DNA of 64,000 nt from Tubulanus polymorphus (GCF_964204645.1 NC_134033.1:9334231-9398230); one strand, 5' to 3'. Numbered from the stretch's first letter, positions 32,061 to 43,629 are shown. A program made the numbers and translations. The notes: a model not told the origin generated them from the letters alone.

Positions 32061-32393
32061 GTGAATATAACAGTAGGACCGAGTATATGTTTTGGGTTTG
32101 ATTTTAAACATGGTAAAGAAATGGGAATTAAACTAAATGATGTAATTACTGATATTAAAAGTATATCATTAAATAATGCATCAATGATTAATAAAGAAAA
32201 TTATAATAAAGAAAAAGAAATTGATTTAATTAAAACATCTTTAGAATATTATGAATTAAATGAAGATGGAATTATCGATGATATCAAAAATGTATTATCT
32301 AGAATATATGATTATCATAAAAGTAGTAATGAAATAAATGTTGAAATAATTATAAATAAGATAACTAAATATTTTGTAGACATAAATGAGTGA
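32061..32393 (+). CDS. Unknown small protein, copy 2, intact
   Basis: 110 residues beginning MNITVGPSICFGFDFKHGKE with a start motif (ATAATAAATG). This paralogue shows that copy 1 at 23581 has lost its first codons. Helical C-terminal half with NEINVEIIINKITKYF. Overlaps the next start by eight bases. Confidence 0.65.
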   Translation: MNITVGPSICFGFDFKHGKEMGIKLNDVITDIKSISLNNASMINKENYNKEKEIDLIKTSLEYYELNEDGIIDDIKNVLSRIYDYHKSSNEINVEIIINKITKYFVDINE

Positions 32394-32490
32394 TAATAAG
32401 TGGATAATAAAAGGTTTATATAATGGAGCATTACTATCAGTGGGACCTGTTGGTTATACAATGTTATTGAAGAAAGTATTTAAAATAAAA
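32386..32490 (+). pseudogene. Small membrane protein, copy 2, cut at the element's right edge
   Basis: MSDNKWIIKGLYNGALLSVG and KKVFKI, matching 23580 to 23480 on the other strand. The sequence then changes at about 32490 to the AAAACGA-rich MITE, so the gene and the element end here. Confidence 0.7.
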
Positions 32491-32913
32491 CGAACATATT
32501 CGTTTTATTGCCACGTTAAAACGAAAAATAGCGCGATAGAACGAAAAATTATCGCAATTAAATGATTTTTTTATTCGTTTTACATTGTGATAAAACGAAA
32601 GATCAACAAATTCCGTTTTTCTCCATTTTAACGCAGCAATAAATCGAGAATAAGTCGTTTCATCGCGTGTTAAAACAAGTTTTTTTTCGTTAAATCGCGC
32701 AATAAAATAACTTTTTCTCGTTTAACGTGGTAATTTTCGTTTTATCGCGCAATTTTTCGTTTTTAACGCCGCAATAAAACGAGGGAGTTCGTTTTATCAC
32801 TTGATAAGGCTGGTGAACTTCGTTTTAATGCGCGATGATACGACTTTTAGGCGTCTGTAAAAAAAAATTGCACCATTTGTGATTTTTTTTACATGGCCTA
32901 ATTAGCCACCATA
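32482..32913. mobile_element. MITE copy 2, right part, fused to the Polinton edge
   Basis: AAAACGA-rich sequence ending TTTACATGGCC, then AATTAGCCACCATA, the right end of the MITE family. Its left end is missing; the element joins the Polinton at about 32482-32490. Either the virus inserted into the MITE or the MITE replaced the virus end. Confidence 0.65.
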
Positions 32914-33651
32914 GGTTAGGGTAAGAAAGTGCCTAAACACATTTTTAAAATTGTGCAGCCCCTTTCGCTACGGGGCATTTTTATAGAACTCAGTAAAATT
33001 TCCGTGAGTTAGGCGAGGTTTTACCGTTGGTACTATTTCGTAGGTCAAATTATGGAATATTGATAATATTGATTGATAAATTAAATGGGATTTATTGAAA
33101 CTAAATTTATCAATCAATATTGTTACTATGAATCGCAGATCCAGCCTACCGCTATTTCCGCTTGAGTGGTACTCAGAATTCCCCCCACGACATATTAACT
33201 ATAGTCAATATATGCCTATATTTGACTTCACACTCGAGCATGTATCATGATTCTCTCTCCGATACATGATACACGATTCTCTCATGATTTTCTCTCTTGT
33301 CGCTTATGTGGAACCAACAGTGAATCGGTGCAACACAGGAACCCGATGCTTACGGCATGTGGAATTGGTTTTCGTTTTTTTAAGTTGATGAGAGAATCAA
33401 ACATTTTTAAAATTTCTTTAGGGTGGTGCTCCAAACGACACCTCGCCCCGCCAGGGCATCGAGCCATCGGCCAGCTATTTGGGGGACTGTAATTTGAGCA
33501 GTATTCAGATTTGACCCTAGGATCCGCCACGACTGAAAACTATTTGAACACGTTACTTCAAATTCTGAGGCTTACAGAGCTGAAATTCAAAACAAGAACC
33601 GAACATGATTTAAAATTCTGTATCCATTAGCTTACTCATTTAAAAACTTAC
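32914..33651. other. Intron sequence right of the Polinton
   Basis: Contains a hairpin at 33070-33121 (AATATTGATTGATAAATT and its inverted copy). No coding signal of its own. Confidence 0.55.
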
Positions 33652-33903
33652 CATATGTTTCATCGTAATAGATGCGCAACGAAGACGACCGCTGACTTTT
33701 GACAACGTCTGAAATAATATCGATTATTCCTCGCCAGGTAGGGCCGTAGTGCAGATGTTGCTCAGCGATAAAACAAGGCATACTACCGATTGATACCATT
33801 GGCATGTCATATTCATCAAATCTAACCGCGAGTTGGTCAATCTTCAGACAATCATCGCTGATCACTATTGCAGCTGCGAGATTTGCTTTCATCGCCTCGC
33901 AAA
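33652..33903 (-). CDS. Ionotropic glutamate receptor, amino-terminal domain exon 3
   Basis: Open across its whole length (84 codons), acceptor CATTTAG/TT and donor CATATG/GTAAG. Contains CEAMKANLAAAIVISDDC and PMVSIGS, a typical ATD core strand-loop pattern. Ends with one base (G) that pairs with the two-base start of the exon at 15345, which places the whole Polinton-like element in the intervening intron. Confidence 0.85.
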
Positions 33904-34019
33904 CTAAATGATATCAAATGTTTTATGTTTCACATATTCGATACAAAAAAAAACGTATTTCTCATGATGAAATTTCTAGAATTTTTGATGTAATATGACA
34001 AATGTTTTGTTTCACTTAC

Positions 34020-34178
34020 CATATTTCGTACTTATCGCAGAAATATTTGATATATCGATTTGAAAATCACCGTTCACAGAAATTCCGCGTTCTATCGACC
34101 AGTCATTCACAACGCTTAACGTTTGATTTATATCTGGTTTCGTGGCAACGGCACCCCCGGATCGATCCATGTAGAACC
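34020..34178 (-). CDS. Ionotropic glutamate receptor, amino-terminal domain exon 2
   Basis: Encodes GFYMDRSGGAVAT and the following ATD residues up to ISTKYG. Acceptor CTTTCAG/GG, donor ATATG/GTAAG, phases 1 in and 1 out. A 19-bp tandem duplication directly upstream (34182-34220) repeats the acceptor region, so a second, alternative acceptor exists at 34227. Fits the LIVBP-like amino-terminal domain of iGluRs, which drives subunit assembly. Confidence 0.75.
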
Positions 34179-34308
34179 CTGAAAGCGTAATATCATTCTG
34201 AAAGCGTAATATCATTCTTTCAATGGCTAGTGTTTTAAATTGTTTTTATCAATTGGATCCATGATTTGGAAATAATCTTGAAATTCCGAGCTCTCAATGA
34301 CGAATAAT

Positions 34309-34702
34309 TATGGTGGCTGATTCGGGACATGTAAAAATTTTTTTTTTCGTCCTCCACGAAAACGCGCAAAAACAAATCTGAACGCGCAAAAACAAATATT
34401 ACCGCGCAAAAATAAACTTTTAACCCGCAAAACCAAAAAAATCCGTTTTTGTGCACTAAAAACGGGCGCAAAAACGAATATTACCGCGCAAAAACGGATT
34501 ATTCTGTTTTTGCGCGCGTTAAAAAAACAAATATTACCGCACAAAAACAAACTTTTAACGCGCAAAAACAAAATAATCCGTTTTTGCGCGTTAAAAGTTT
34601 GTTTTTGTGCGGTAATATTTGTTTTTGCGCGGTCAGATTTGTTTTTGCGCGTTTTCGTGGAGGACAAAAAATTTTTTTACATGTCCCGATTCAGCCACCA
34701 TA
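34309..34702. mobile_element. MITE copy 3, complete, 394 bp
   Basis: Ends TATGGTGGCTGATTCGGGAC and GTCCCGATTCAGCCACCATA are inverted repeats of about 30 bp reaching into ATGTAAAAA. The inside consists of GCGCAAAAAC units in both directions. TA may be the target duplication. Confidence 0.8.
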
Positions 34703-35263
34703 AATAAGTGTGCCCCGTTCATTGGATTCTACATGGATGAAACCGACGGGAGTTTTTTATTTGCTATATGTCAATACGACATATGGCAATTTAAATCGAA
34801 AGCTCTAGCGGAAACATCTGTTTCATATCTTGACAGGTCGAAATGAGCGATGGCACTTTGTCGAGGCACGTTGTAGAAACTAAACATTAGTGAGAGTGAT
34901 TGATGCATAAAAACTGTCAAAAGCACCCTCAAAAACCGGAAAAACAATGGGTGATAATTAACATTTCATCACAAATAAAATCAAACACACGGTATCGCAA
35001 CAATTTATTAAGTAGCACCTTGCTTTAAAAAATTCATGTCGAGAAGAGGTGAAAACCTCGAATTCGATTTATTTTAATTGCACCCGGTTCAGTAATAACT
35101 TAACTCCATAATCCCTCGCCGATAGATCATCATGAGCTCCGAAATCCGAGATGACACGAGTGCAGCATGCATTATTTCTTCGTTCGTACTGACAAATGAA
35201 AACCCGGCAGCTGCATTGTTCGGGCGATCTTTTTTCTAATAAGGGAAACTGTGTATGCATTCT

Positions 35264-37155
35264 TCGGTGTGCGTTCAAAATCCCATAGATCAAAATCCCA
35301 CAAGTCAAAATCCCATAGTCAATATCCCATTGTTCATAATCCCACATATTATGATCAAAATCCCATATATTTTTATTATATACTATGGGGTATCTTATTT
35401 TTTACTATACAGTGCCGAATACTGTAGAAATATGTATATGTTAATAGAATATAACCTATATGCTGTATATAGGGCCTAATATAGGCTAATGAATGAATAC
35501 AGATTGGTCTTTGATCTAGAGGATTAGACTAATTATGATATGCTTTGATCAAAGGTGATTAAGTTGAGATTAATCAGTGTTTAGTTAACCATAGCTATAG
35601 ACAGGAAAAACCATAAGGAAAGGAAAATTAAAAGAAATGATAAGATAAGAATTACGTATACTCAATTTTCTACTATAAACTTCTAATAATATTCTATTAT
35701 TCACAGTTTCATTCAGTACAATTCTGTCTCACATACATTAATCATTCTAAACACTTATTCTAAATCATTCTATATACAAACTTGGAAAAAACGATATATT
35801 ATCACAAACCAGCACATTTTCTTTTCAGTATAGCAACATGTGTGCACCCTATTCATGTGGAACAAATTTCGGATAAATTGTGGGATTCATATAATAATTA
35901 AGGAGATATAATGTGCCTTTCAAGAAAAAAAACGACCAACTTTTTCACTATATATAAAATGTGTCCTTTTTCAGAGGCGCCCTTTTCGAGAAATTAAGGA
36001 CATGATTATCAGATTTTGTGTTAGATGTGCCCCTGAATAGCAATCTTGTCATACAAAATTGAGTGTTTAACATGCATTTTAACATGAGGTGACATTCAGT
36101 CAGTAATACTAACAACTTAACAATTAGTCATCCTTTAATCTAATAATTTGTTTTGTTTGAAATTGGTCAAAGCAGTAACAGCCACTCAATTAATTATTAT
36201 TAATTATCACTAACTAATTAATTATTACACATGAAAGTCATGTTTGAAGTTGTCATGTTCAGCATGTGAACTGAAGTCAATATCAATAGTGTAATTTCCC
36301 TTTGTGAAATTATATAATACATAAATTAACAACTATCCTTTAATCATTCGCGGGGGATATATTTTTCATTATCCATTCAATCTGGGGGAATTAATTTTTT
36401 CTTCATATTTCAATGTAAAGGTCGATACATTTCCAGTGTAGAGACCCTCCTAAAACCAATATCTGTTATGAAGCTAATAGGTATCTCTACCAGAAAATGT
36501 TAGTTATAAAAAGTTTGGACCTACGGGTGCAAGGTAGGACCCCCCAAAACCTGAGGTCAAGTTGAGGTCACGCAACAAAAAAAAGTCGCCGACAACCAGT
36601 ACATACTGCCTGTGTGTGTAGAGTATATACAATCGCTTGTGAGCTCTCTATAGAGCATGCTGACTCAGTGTAAGCAGCCAGACTCGACTAGTTTGCCATC
36701 TATCGGGGGTAATAGGAACCGTCACTTGAGACGTGACCACGCCCCAGTCTCTTTGTTTTAGCTGTCACCTGAGGCGTGACGACGCCAACCAAATCATGAT
36801 CCTTTGATCTAATATCCTTTTGTTTTAAATAGATCAGAGCAGTAAATGATACAATAGATTTAAAAACGGCCAATCAAAGGACAGCATCTGAACTGAAGTC
36901 AATTCCCCCTAATCCCTTACCCTTGGTTTTCTGAACAATACCTACCTAACTTAACTTAAATTTCAGCTGTTAGTGCTTCAACATATGTTTGTGTCTAAGA
37001 TATCATATCATACATATGATGATAAGATGGGAAATACAATTTGGTAATACTAATGTATGGGATTTTGATCTTTATCTGTGGGATTTTGAATTATGGGATT
37101 TTGATTATGGGTTTTTGACATGTGGGATTTTGTAACTGTGGGATTATGACAGGGA
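35264..37155. mobile_element. Candidate element with TCAAAATCCCA subterminal arrays
   Basis: The left end (35270-35370) has six CAAAATCCCA or near copies; the right end (37035-37150) has six TGGGATTTTG copies in the opposite sense. The 1.7 kb between has no gene. Clustered short repeats in inverted orientation at both ends suggest a non-autonomous DNA transposon. Confidence 0.55.
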
Positions 37156-38521
37156 TTCGCATTCTTCATAATTCCTAACCATATAAGAAAAGGGGGTAGT
37201 AGGAAATCATCTTTATTTTAGGAATATTATAAAGAAATGACACCTGAGGGAAATTCTGGTGGCAGAGTGGCTTTGGAAAATGAGAAAAAATTCATTTTTT
37301 TTACCTTGAATAATATACCCTCGGTACATATAGTTCGCGAATGATCCTCTACACTACAGTCAATGTATCATTATCATACTAAAATGTTAGTTTTTCTAAA
37401 CGTAGTGATATTTCTCTTTTTAAAAATCATTTACGACCTAATCCTTTGTCACTTCACGCATGGTCGCTAGAAATTAAACTATCGGTCACAAAAATGGAGC
37501 AGGTCGGAAATTGATCTCATACGAACTGGGTAGCCTCTTTAGATTTATTGTCTCTAGATTTCTGCGATATTTTTCCATCCGTCGAACGAACAGAACGAAC
37601 CAACGTTTAGAAGTTTACCATGAATGACGTATTAATTAATGGATTTAAAAAATGTGCTCCGGTGTTATTGACAAGAGGTTGGCATAGCCAGTTCAGATAT
37701 AAGATGCCGATATAATCTGTTCCATACGTACCATTCCTTTGATCAGATTGCTGCTTTGATCCGATTGCTTCTGTACAGGGTGAAAAAGATCGCCTGTCGT
37801 TAGCAGCAGTACGATATAAGTAGTATCAAAGCAAGTTCATATATCACACCTGTTATTCCGAATGGGAATATTGTAGTGTTGTGATACTGTTTTGAAACTC
37901 GTTTGTAGCCATGTGCATGTATCACATGACCGGCGAGTAACCAGGTTTTAACACCAACTGCTGCAATAATGATTCTGGTGATTCTTGCAAATTTCTTAAA
38001 CACTGGATATAACAATAATCATAGACAAAAATCATAATCATAGACATGCCAACGATACACGTCGAATCAACAACACATGGGAACCGATAATGTATCTTAC
38101 CCGAGGAAGCTGCCTATCGGTTGTTCTACAGTGATCTCCCCGAATCATAACAAAGTTTATTATACTCAATAAACTATATTCTGCATGTGCGTAACTCTGA
38201 GAAGATGCAACCACAAAAATAAAAATCAATTTAAGAAAGCAGTTACTCATTACATTTATTGCTTACGTACAAGGCAGTCCACCATACTCAGTGAATCACA
38301 ATTAAATTTGAATTATTTAAAACAACTCCAAACTAATGACAGCTGAAATTTACAAAAAAAACTGGGTTAAAGTAAAATTAAACTAACGGAAAATACATCT
38401 GGTACCGGTACGTTGCACTTCAAAGAGGATAGGGTTAGTTCGAATTCAAGGGGGAGGGCTCGAGAGACTTAAGTGCGGTAAACACCCTTTAAATTTTTTG
38501 AATATGTAAGAAATACAGTTT

Positions 38522-40104
38522 TACGGAAGCGTCCTGGTGACATATGTAACCTCCAAAAATCACATTTAAGTGAGAAAACTAGATTATTCCGAGTTCAAAA
38601 CTCGGAATAAACTAGTTTTCTCTCTTAAATGTGATTTTTGGAGGTTTTAACCTCGAAAATCGCATTTAACTCAGAAAAATAGTTTATTCCGAGTTACAAA
38701 CTCGACGGAATAAACCTCCAACAAGAAAATTAATTTTGATAAATTATTTGACGCCTGCGAAAAAAATGTAGAATTTTTGGGATAAGCTAATGTGGAATTG
38801 CAAATTCGAAATCGAAGTTTTAAGAAATTTGAGGAATTATGAGATTTGGCAATATGGTAGGTGATACAGGTCTTTGACTGTACAGTACTGGTTTAAGTTT
38901 TTTATTGAAAATTGTCAATTATTGATTGACGCCGGCCCTACACAGATAGCTTCGTCATTCCACCTGCATCCCCATGTCAGGGTCTTACTTTTATATCAGA
39001 CTTCAAAATCGTGTATACATCCGCCATTTGACCGATGTCGCACACATTTGATTATCCTCGGAGTCGGATGTATTAATTTTTGCATGACTTTTGTGCAGGT
39101 AGTTTCGAGATTTTCATCTGTTTCAATTTTTAGGTTAGAAATTATGATGCATACATCCGGGTTATCCAACAGGTCTCTTTGGTCCTGGATATTTAATTGT
39201 CGCTGTAGATCCATACAAGGCTTCGAGTTGTTTCACGGTGGCCTGCGACTGTTAGATCCTTATTCAGGCCAGTGATTTTTTCCCGTAAACTTTCAGATCA
39301 ATTTCTTATTTTTCACTTATCGATTTTAATTCTTCATACGACTGGTCGTTGAATTCGACAGAGCTGATTACTTCATCAATTTTTACATCATTTTGTTTCA
39401 CTTTTTCTTTCAGGATACTGACATCTTCGTATAGGTTCTTAAATCTAAACGTAGTCTTGTTTTTGATGTCTTTTAATTTCTTCCATTGATGATTGTAGTT
39501 TCCCAATGGCATTTCGCATGAATGTTTCAAAGTCTACAGAGCCTTCAGAATTAGCGGCCATGGTATTCGTCATGGGGCAACAAAAATATCTAAAATATCC
39601 AATATTTTCGTGCGTAACAGCTAGCGTTGTAATACCAAACGTAACGGTATGTTCTTCATAGATTATCGTGTAGCGGCTTTCAATGCAATAGTTCGACTGA
39701 CGATATGTGCATTCATGCGGAACCGTTCTCGGTCACCAGTGCAAATACACGTATATGCACGTATATGCGTATAATATAGCTTGATTGAATTTACATCAGA
39801 TTCAGGTAAACGGTCCAAAATACGGTTTCGTAGAATTATCACATATAATGTAGAGAGCTCACCAGGAACAGCGGTTAAGTTCTTAGATATGATGTCCTAT
39901 TTTAGTGATGAAACACTCTCTGAAGCTAGTCGTTAATTGTTCCCCAGCGGAGCAACGAAAACACGCGACTTGACCAGTCCGCCATTTTTATATATCAACT
40001 CTTATAAAGCGTCAAAAATCGCATTTAACTGGAAAGCTAGTTTAACTCGGAATTAACCTCGAAAAAAGTTTTTTTTAATAGATATGTCCCCGGGACGCTT
40101 CCGT
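38522..40104. mobile_element. 1.58-kb element with 23-bp terminal inverted repeats
   Basis: TACGGAAGCGTCC...GACATAT at the left and ATATGTCC...GGACGCTTCCGTA at the right are inverted with two mismatches; TA at the ends could be the target site. Subterminal palindromes (CTAGTTTATTCCGAG types) follow. It carries the LINE ORF1 fragment at 38920-39561. Confidence 0.65.
38920..39561 (-). pseudogene. LINE ORF1-like fragment (coiled coil plus RRM-like)
   Basis: Starts MAANSEGSVDFETFMRNAIG at 39561, continues after a frame change as a coiled coil (DVSILKEKVKQNDVKIDEVI), and after stops near 39300-39240 as DNPDVCIIISNLKIETDENL, the RRM-like core of LINE ORF1 proteins. Broken in at least three places. 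Confidence 0.55.
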
Positions 40105-42097
40105 ACAATTTACTGTCGAGGCTTCATCGAGTTGAACGCATTTTTCGTTAGCTCCGCTGAGCTGATTTCCAAAGGCGAAAGCCGGGTTGCTGCCGTAGAG
40201 ACAACGTGAGGCATTGGCACGGATTAAAAGAAGACCGAAAAGAATTCCGAAGATATGTCAATTGATGATGATGAGTATTTAGGCTAAAAACAATATCTCG
40301 TTCCTCCGCATCGGCAGGGTCGGGAAATATCATGCTGAAATCGTGTGAAAATAAAGGTCGGATCCCTTTTAAAAGCAAGTAAATGATTATTCTAAAAATA
40401 AAATCTGACCTGCCGGGTGCCAATGAAATTTGAGCTCAAATCTATTATTCATTTCACATAAATCGGGAAGAATTTCAATCCTCAGTAAAGAAAAGACTTG
40501 AAGCGATGGTGTCGCTAATAGCAGGGAAGAACAGAACTAGCTGAGGAAATTGAATGCAATCTTTTGCAAATACGTATTAGGGTGCATACGAATGCTGCCA
40601 AGTTAACAATTAAGGGTGATCTCAGAAGACACCGTATTCATGTCCCTGCCTTACATCTACAGTGCATTTTGGTTCATATTGTTTTCGTCTGACATGGATT
40701 TTCTAGTTAGACAGCCGTACTTGGACTGTCTTTCGGAAAGAATAATTCCTCTATACATTTATCATCTAGGAGCTATGGGGAGAACCTATGAAGTACTTAT
40801 GGTTAAATGTTGGCTTTAGTGAGACCTTGGACAATCAAATCGAAATAAATTTCTGCAAAACAGCATGTTAACTCATATTGTACACTCAGATTTTTATGTT
40901 CACTAATAATCTCGGTATGGAGAATCCAACTTCAGTATATACAAACGTTGTAAGTATAACCTCGAAATACATCTCGTTTATATTAAAACCGTAAATGAAA
41001 GTTTTTTTCAAGGTTGCAAAGAGCGCTCAACTGAATCGAGGCTGACAGATACAAAATGCCTATTGTACCTGCTATTTTTCTGAAATATGTATTTCTGGTC
41101 CAATCGTCAAGAAATCACCAAATGGCACCAAAATGAAAATCTTCCTGAAATCGCTCTGCACAAACGTGCCAATGATGAGTATGACTTCAATGACATCAAT
41201 TGGAATTTGCGACCTTTTCTGAATATATGTCTAAATGCATAACATGCATGAGAAACGAATATTTTTGTAAACAACCACCAAGTGTTCTGTTACGTGTGAT
41301 TTGAGGCCACGACCAAGGTCTCCGCCGCTGTGTACCCCGTGTGCTGAAATGCTGTGGGAGTCTTTTGTCGTACCCGGTTTCACGTGACAGAGCCCAATGA
41401 TACAGTCTCCACTAAGCATTGGTTGCGTTATATTGTTATTTATCTGATTCGATGAGGACTTTACGTCCGACTGTGGCAATCGAGGATTCAACTTACGGCA
41501 AGCGAGGATTCACCGGGTTTGCTAGTGTGCGTTTAGACAACTCCCGCATTTCTTCTCAGATTCAAATAAAATCTATCCATAATTTCTCATATTCTGCATA
41601 TGGTGATAAGTAACGTCCACCCTATATATGAACCTTAAGATCATCTGAGTTTATCAAGAGGAGGGATTTGCCTAATTTCTGATGAGGGAGGCTAAAAAAC
41701 TAGATGAAAGTTCATGTATACATGTATTGTATTGTATTGCATTGTATGTAGTAATTTTTCACAATGTATGTTCCTAATTCATTTAACTCGATTTTTTGAC
41801 GCCTTATAAAACGTTACCATTATGAAACCTAAACAATGTTAACCATTCAGCGTCATTTTACAAACGACAACCGTAAATCGATGTGCAAAACGTCACAGGT
41901 TTATGTGTACACATACAAGCTATTTGGCAAAATATTATTGATAAAGATGTAGAATGGCTCCCTGTGATTATAAAATGACCTCTATTTGAACGTCGAAATG
42001 TTATATTGCATTGAATATCATGATAAGACGTATTGTAATAGTAAAGGATGTATGATTATATCAGGAGCGGCAGGCATAAATAGAAATGATAAGTAAA
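40105..42097. other. Receptor intron 1 without recognised genes
   Basis: No family pattern in either strand. The open frame at 40148-40423 (minus) and the ones at 40616-40819 and 41231-41491 lack splice sites or domain signatures. Confidence 0.5.
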
Positions 42098-42998
42098 TCG
42101 GATTATTCGGACAAATGGCGGATGTATACACGATTTGTAGTCTGATATAAAAGTCAGACCCTTACATGGGGATGCTAGTGGAATGACGAAGCTATCTACG
42201 ATCTGAGTAGGGCCGGCGTGAATTTCATCGGCGGCTACAAGCGGTCTATATAAAAACGTGTAAACAAATAATTTCAATATTCAAATGTTTTAGAAAATAT
42301 GTTCGATATTAGGGGTATGCAGGTTTCATGAGATTAGCAATTTATAATAGCGTAGCTGTCATATACGGCTCCGCGTCCACTGATGGCATGTGTGTAAGGT
42401 GACAATTCAATTCAATATTAAATTGAAATTCCGGGATGCAATTCCCAAATTCAATAAAGTTACAAATTTTAGAATAAGAAAATACTAAAGACACAGGGGT
42501 AATTCATACAGAATAACATGAATAAGTTATTTAAATGACAATGTCTACTTCAACCCAGACTCAAGTCTAGGATATCGAGTGACAGCCACACCGGGCCCCA
42601 GGACCGGACCGGCTGGCTACACGATATGCTCGAAGTCATGATGAAGCAGGCATCACTAGAGCTCTTTCTTCAACCATGGAGGCACTGAAGTTGCAGACCA
42701 GCTTAAAGGCAAGTGAATGGAAGTCGGTCGCAAGTTATCATTATTGGCAATGTTCAATGAAAAAATTAAACCACTAAATTTTAAGTGAATCGGTCGATCG
42801 AACCAAGTCGGTCACAAGTTGACAATTTTTTCTAAATTAGACCAGTCGAAGACTGTATCATCTATCCAATCACCAAATCTCATAATTCCCCAAATTTCTT
42901 AAAACTTCGATTTCAAATTTGCAATTCCACATTAGCTTATCCCAGAAATTCTACATTTTTTCGCAGGCGTCAAATAATTTATTAAAGTTAATTTTCTT
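42098..42998. repeat. Inverted partner of 38726-39036
   Basis: 42098-42223 is the reverse complement of about 38923-39036 (TACATCCGCCATTTG, GGGTCTTACTTTTATATCAG types) and 42860-42998 of 38726-38866 (GGAATTGCAAATTCGAAATC type). About 580 extra bases separate the two blocks here, so this is an interrupted inverted copy of the left part of the 38.5-kb element. Confidence 0.65.
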
Positions 42999-43629
42999 GT
43001 TTAATACCAAAATGTTAGAGTTCAAAATAGTTCTACACGTGTATATTATTGGCTGTAGTTCGATTTATTGGTTCAAGCCGTTGATGTTCCCGGCGATTGT
43101 ATTGAACACCTTATGATATGTTGAGGTGGTGATAATTTCATGAAATCAAGTCCATGAAAATCTATATTTGCTGTATTGTTTTTTTTCCGTAACGCGTTTC
43201 ATTTTAGGAAAACTTTGGTTTACCATGCATATAGATGCGAACTTCGTTATCAGGGTCTCAGGTTAGAGCTCAGGGGTAGGGAAGGAATTAATTGTTTGGT
43301 AAATTTGTTGGTCTATGGTCCATCAAAACAACTTGGTTTGTCCCGGTGACAGACACGCTTTTCGTCGACTCCGTTAGAATATGCATTTCTAAGAAGATCA
43401 ACTGTGTAATTCGGAGGTATAGCTACGAATCGTTAAACTTTGCCAGTGTTCGGCCGCAATGTGATTTTATCGCCGACGAGTAACTATTTGGTTTCTTATC
43501 AAATGGATAAACACTCGGATAAGTTAACATATTTCATTTAAACATGGCGGCGCTCGATGTATTATGATATACTGTGTTCTTACATTAAAGGTGATTTGTA
43601 CTCGTACGCGGTTTCCAAGTGCGACAACA

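Larger units (their letters stand above)
15513..32490. mobile_element. Endogenous Polinton/Maverick-like DNA virus, truncated
   Basis: A block far more AT-rich than its flanks with about 20 closely packed genes: integrase, candidate capsid protein, protein-primed polymerase, many small structural or membrane proteins. Structural genes and polymerase are on the minus strand, two regulators on the plus strand. The left edge lies shortly before 15513. The right edge is cut at about 32490, where sequence switches to MITE copy 2. No terminal inverted repeat or 6-bp target duplication could be recognised, so at least one end is lost. Many reading frames are broken. Confidence 0.9.

Noticed and set aside
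34730-34790. Plus-strand GFYMDETDGS resembling the start of receptor exon 2
   Set aside because: Only about 14-16 bases match, on the opposite strand, with no further similarity; taken as chance or a tiny inverted scrap.
38101-38250. Minus-strand signal-peptide-like exon (MSNCFLKLIFIFVVASS) with a GTAAG donor
   Set aside because: It was considered as receptor exon 1, but its phase (0) does not fit exon 2, while the exon at 46580-46682 fits in phase and sequence. It may be an unrelated or chance frame.
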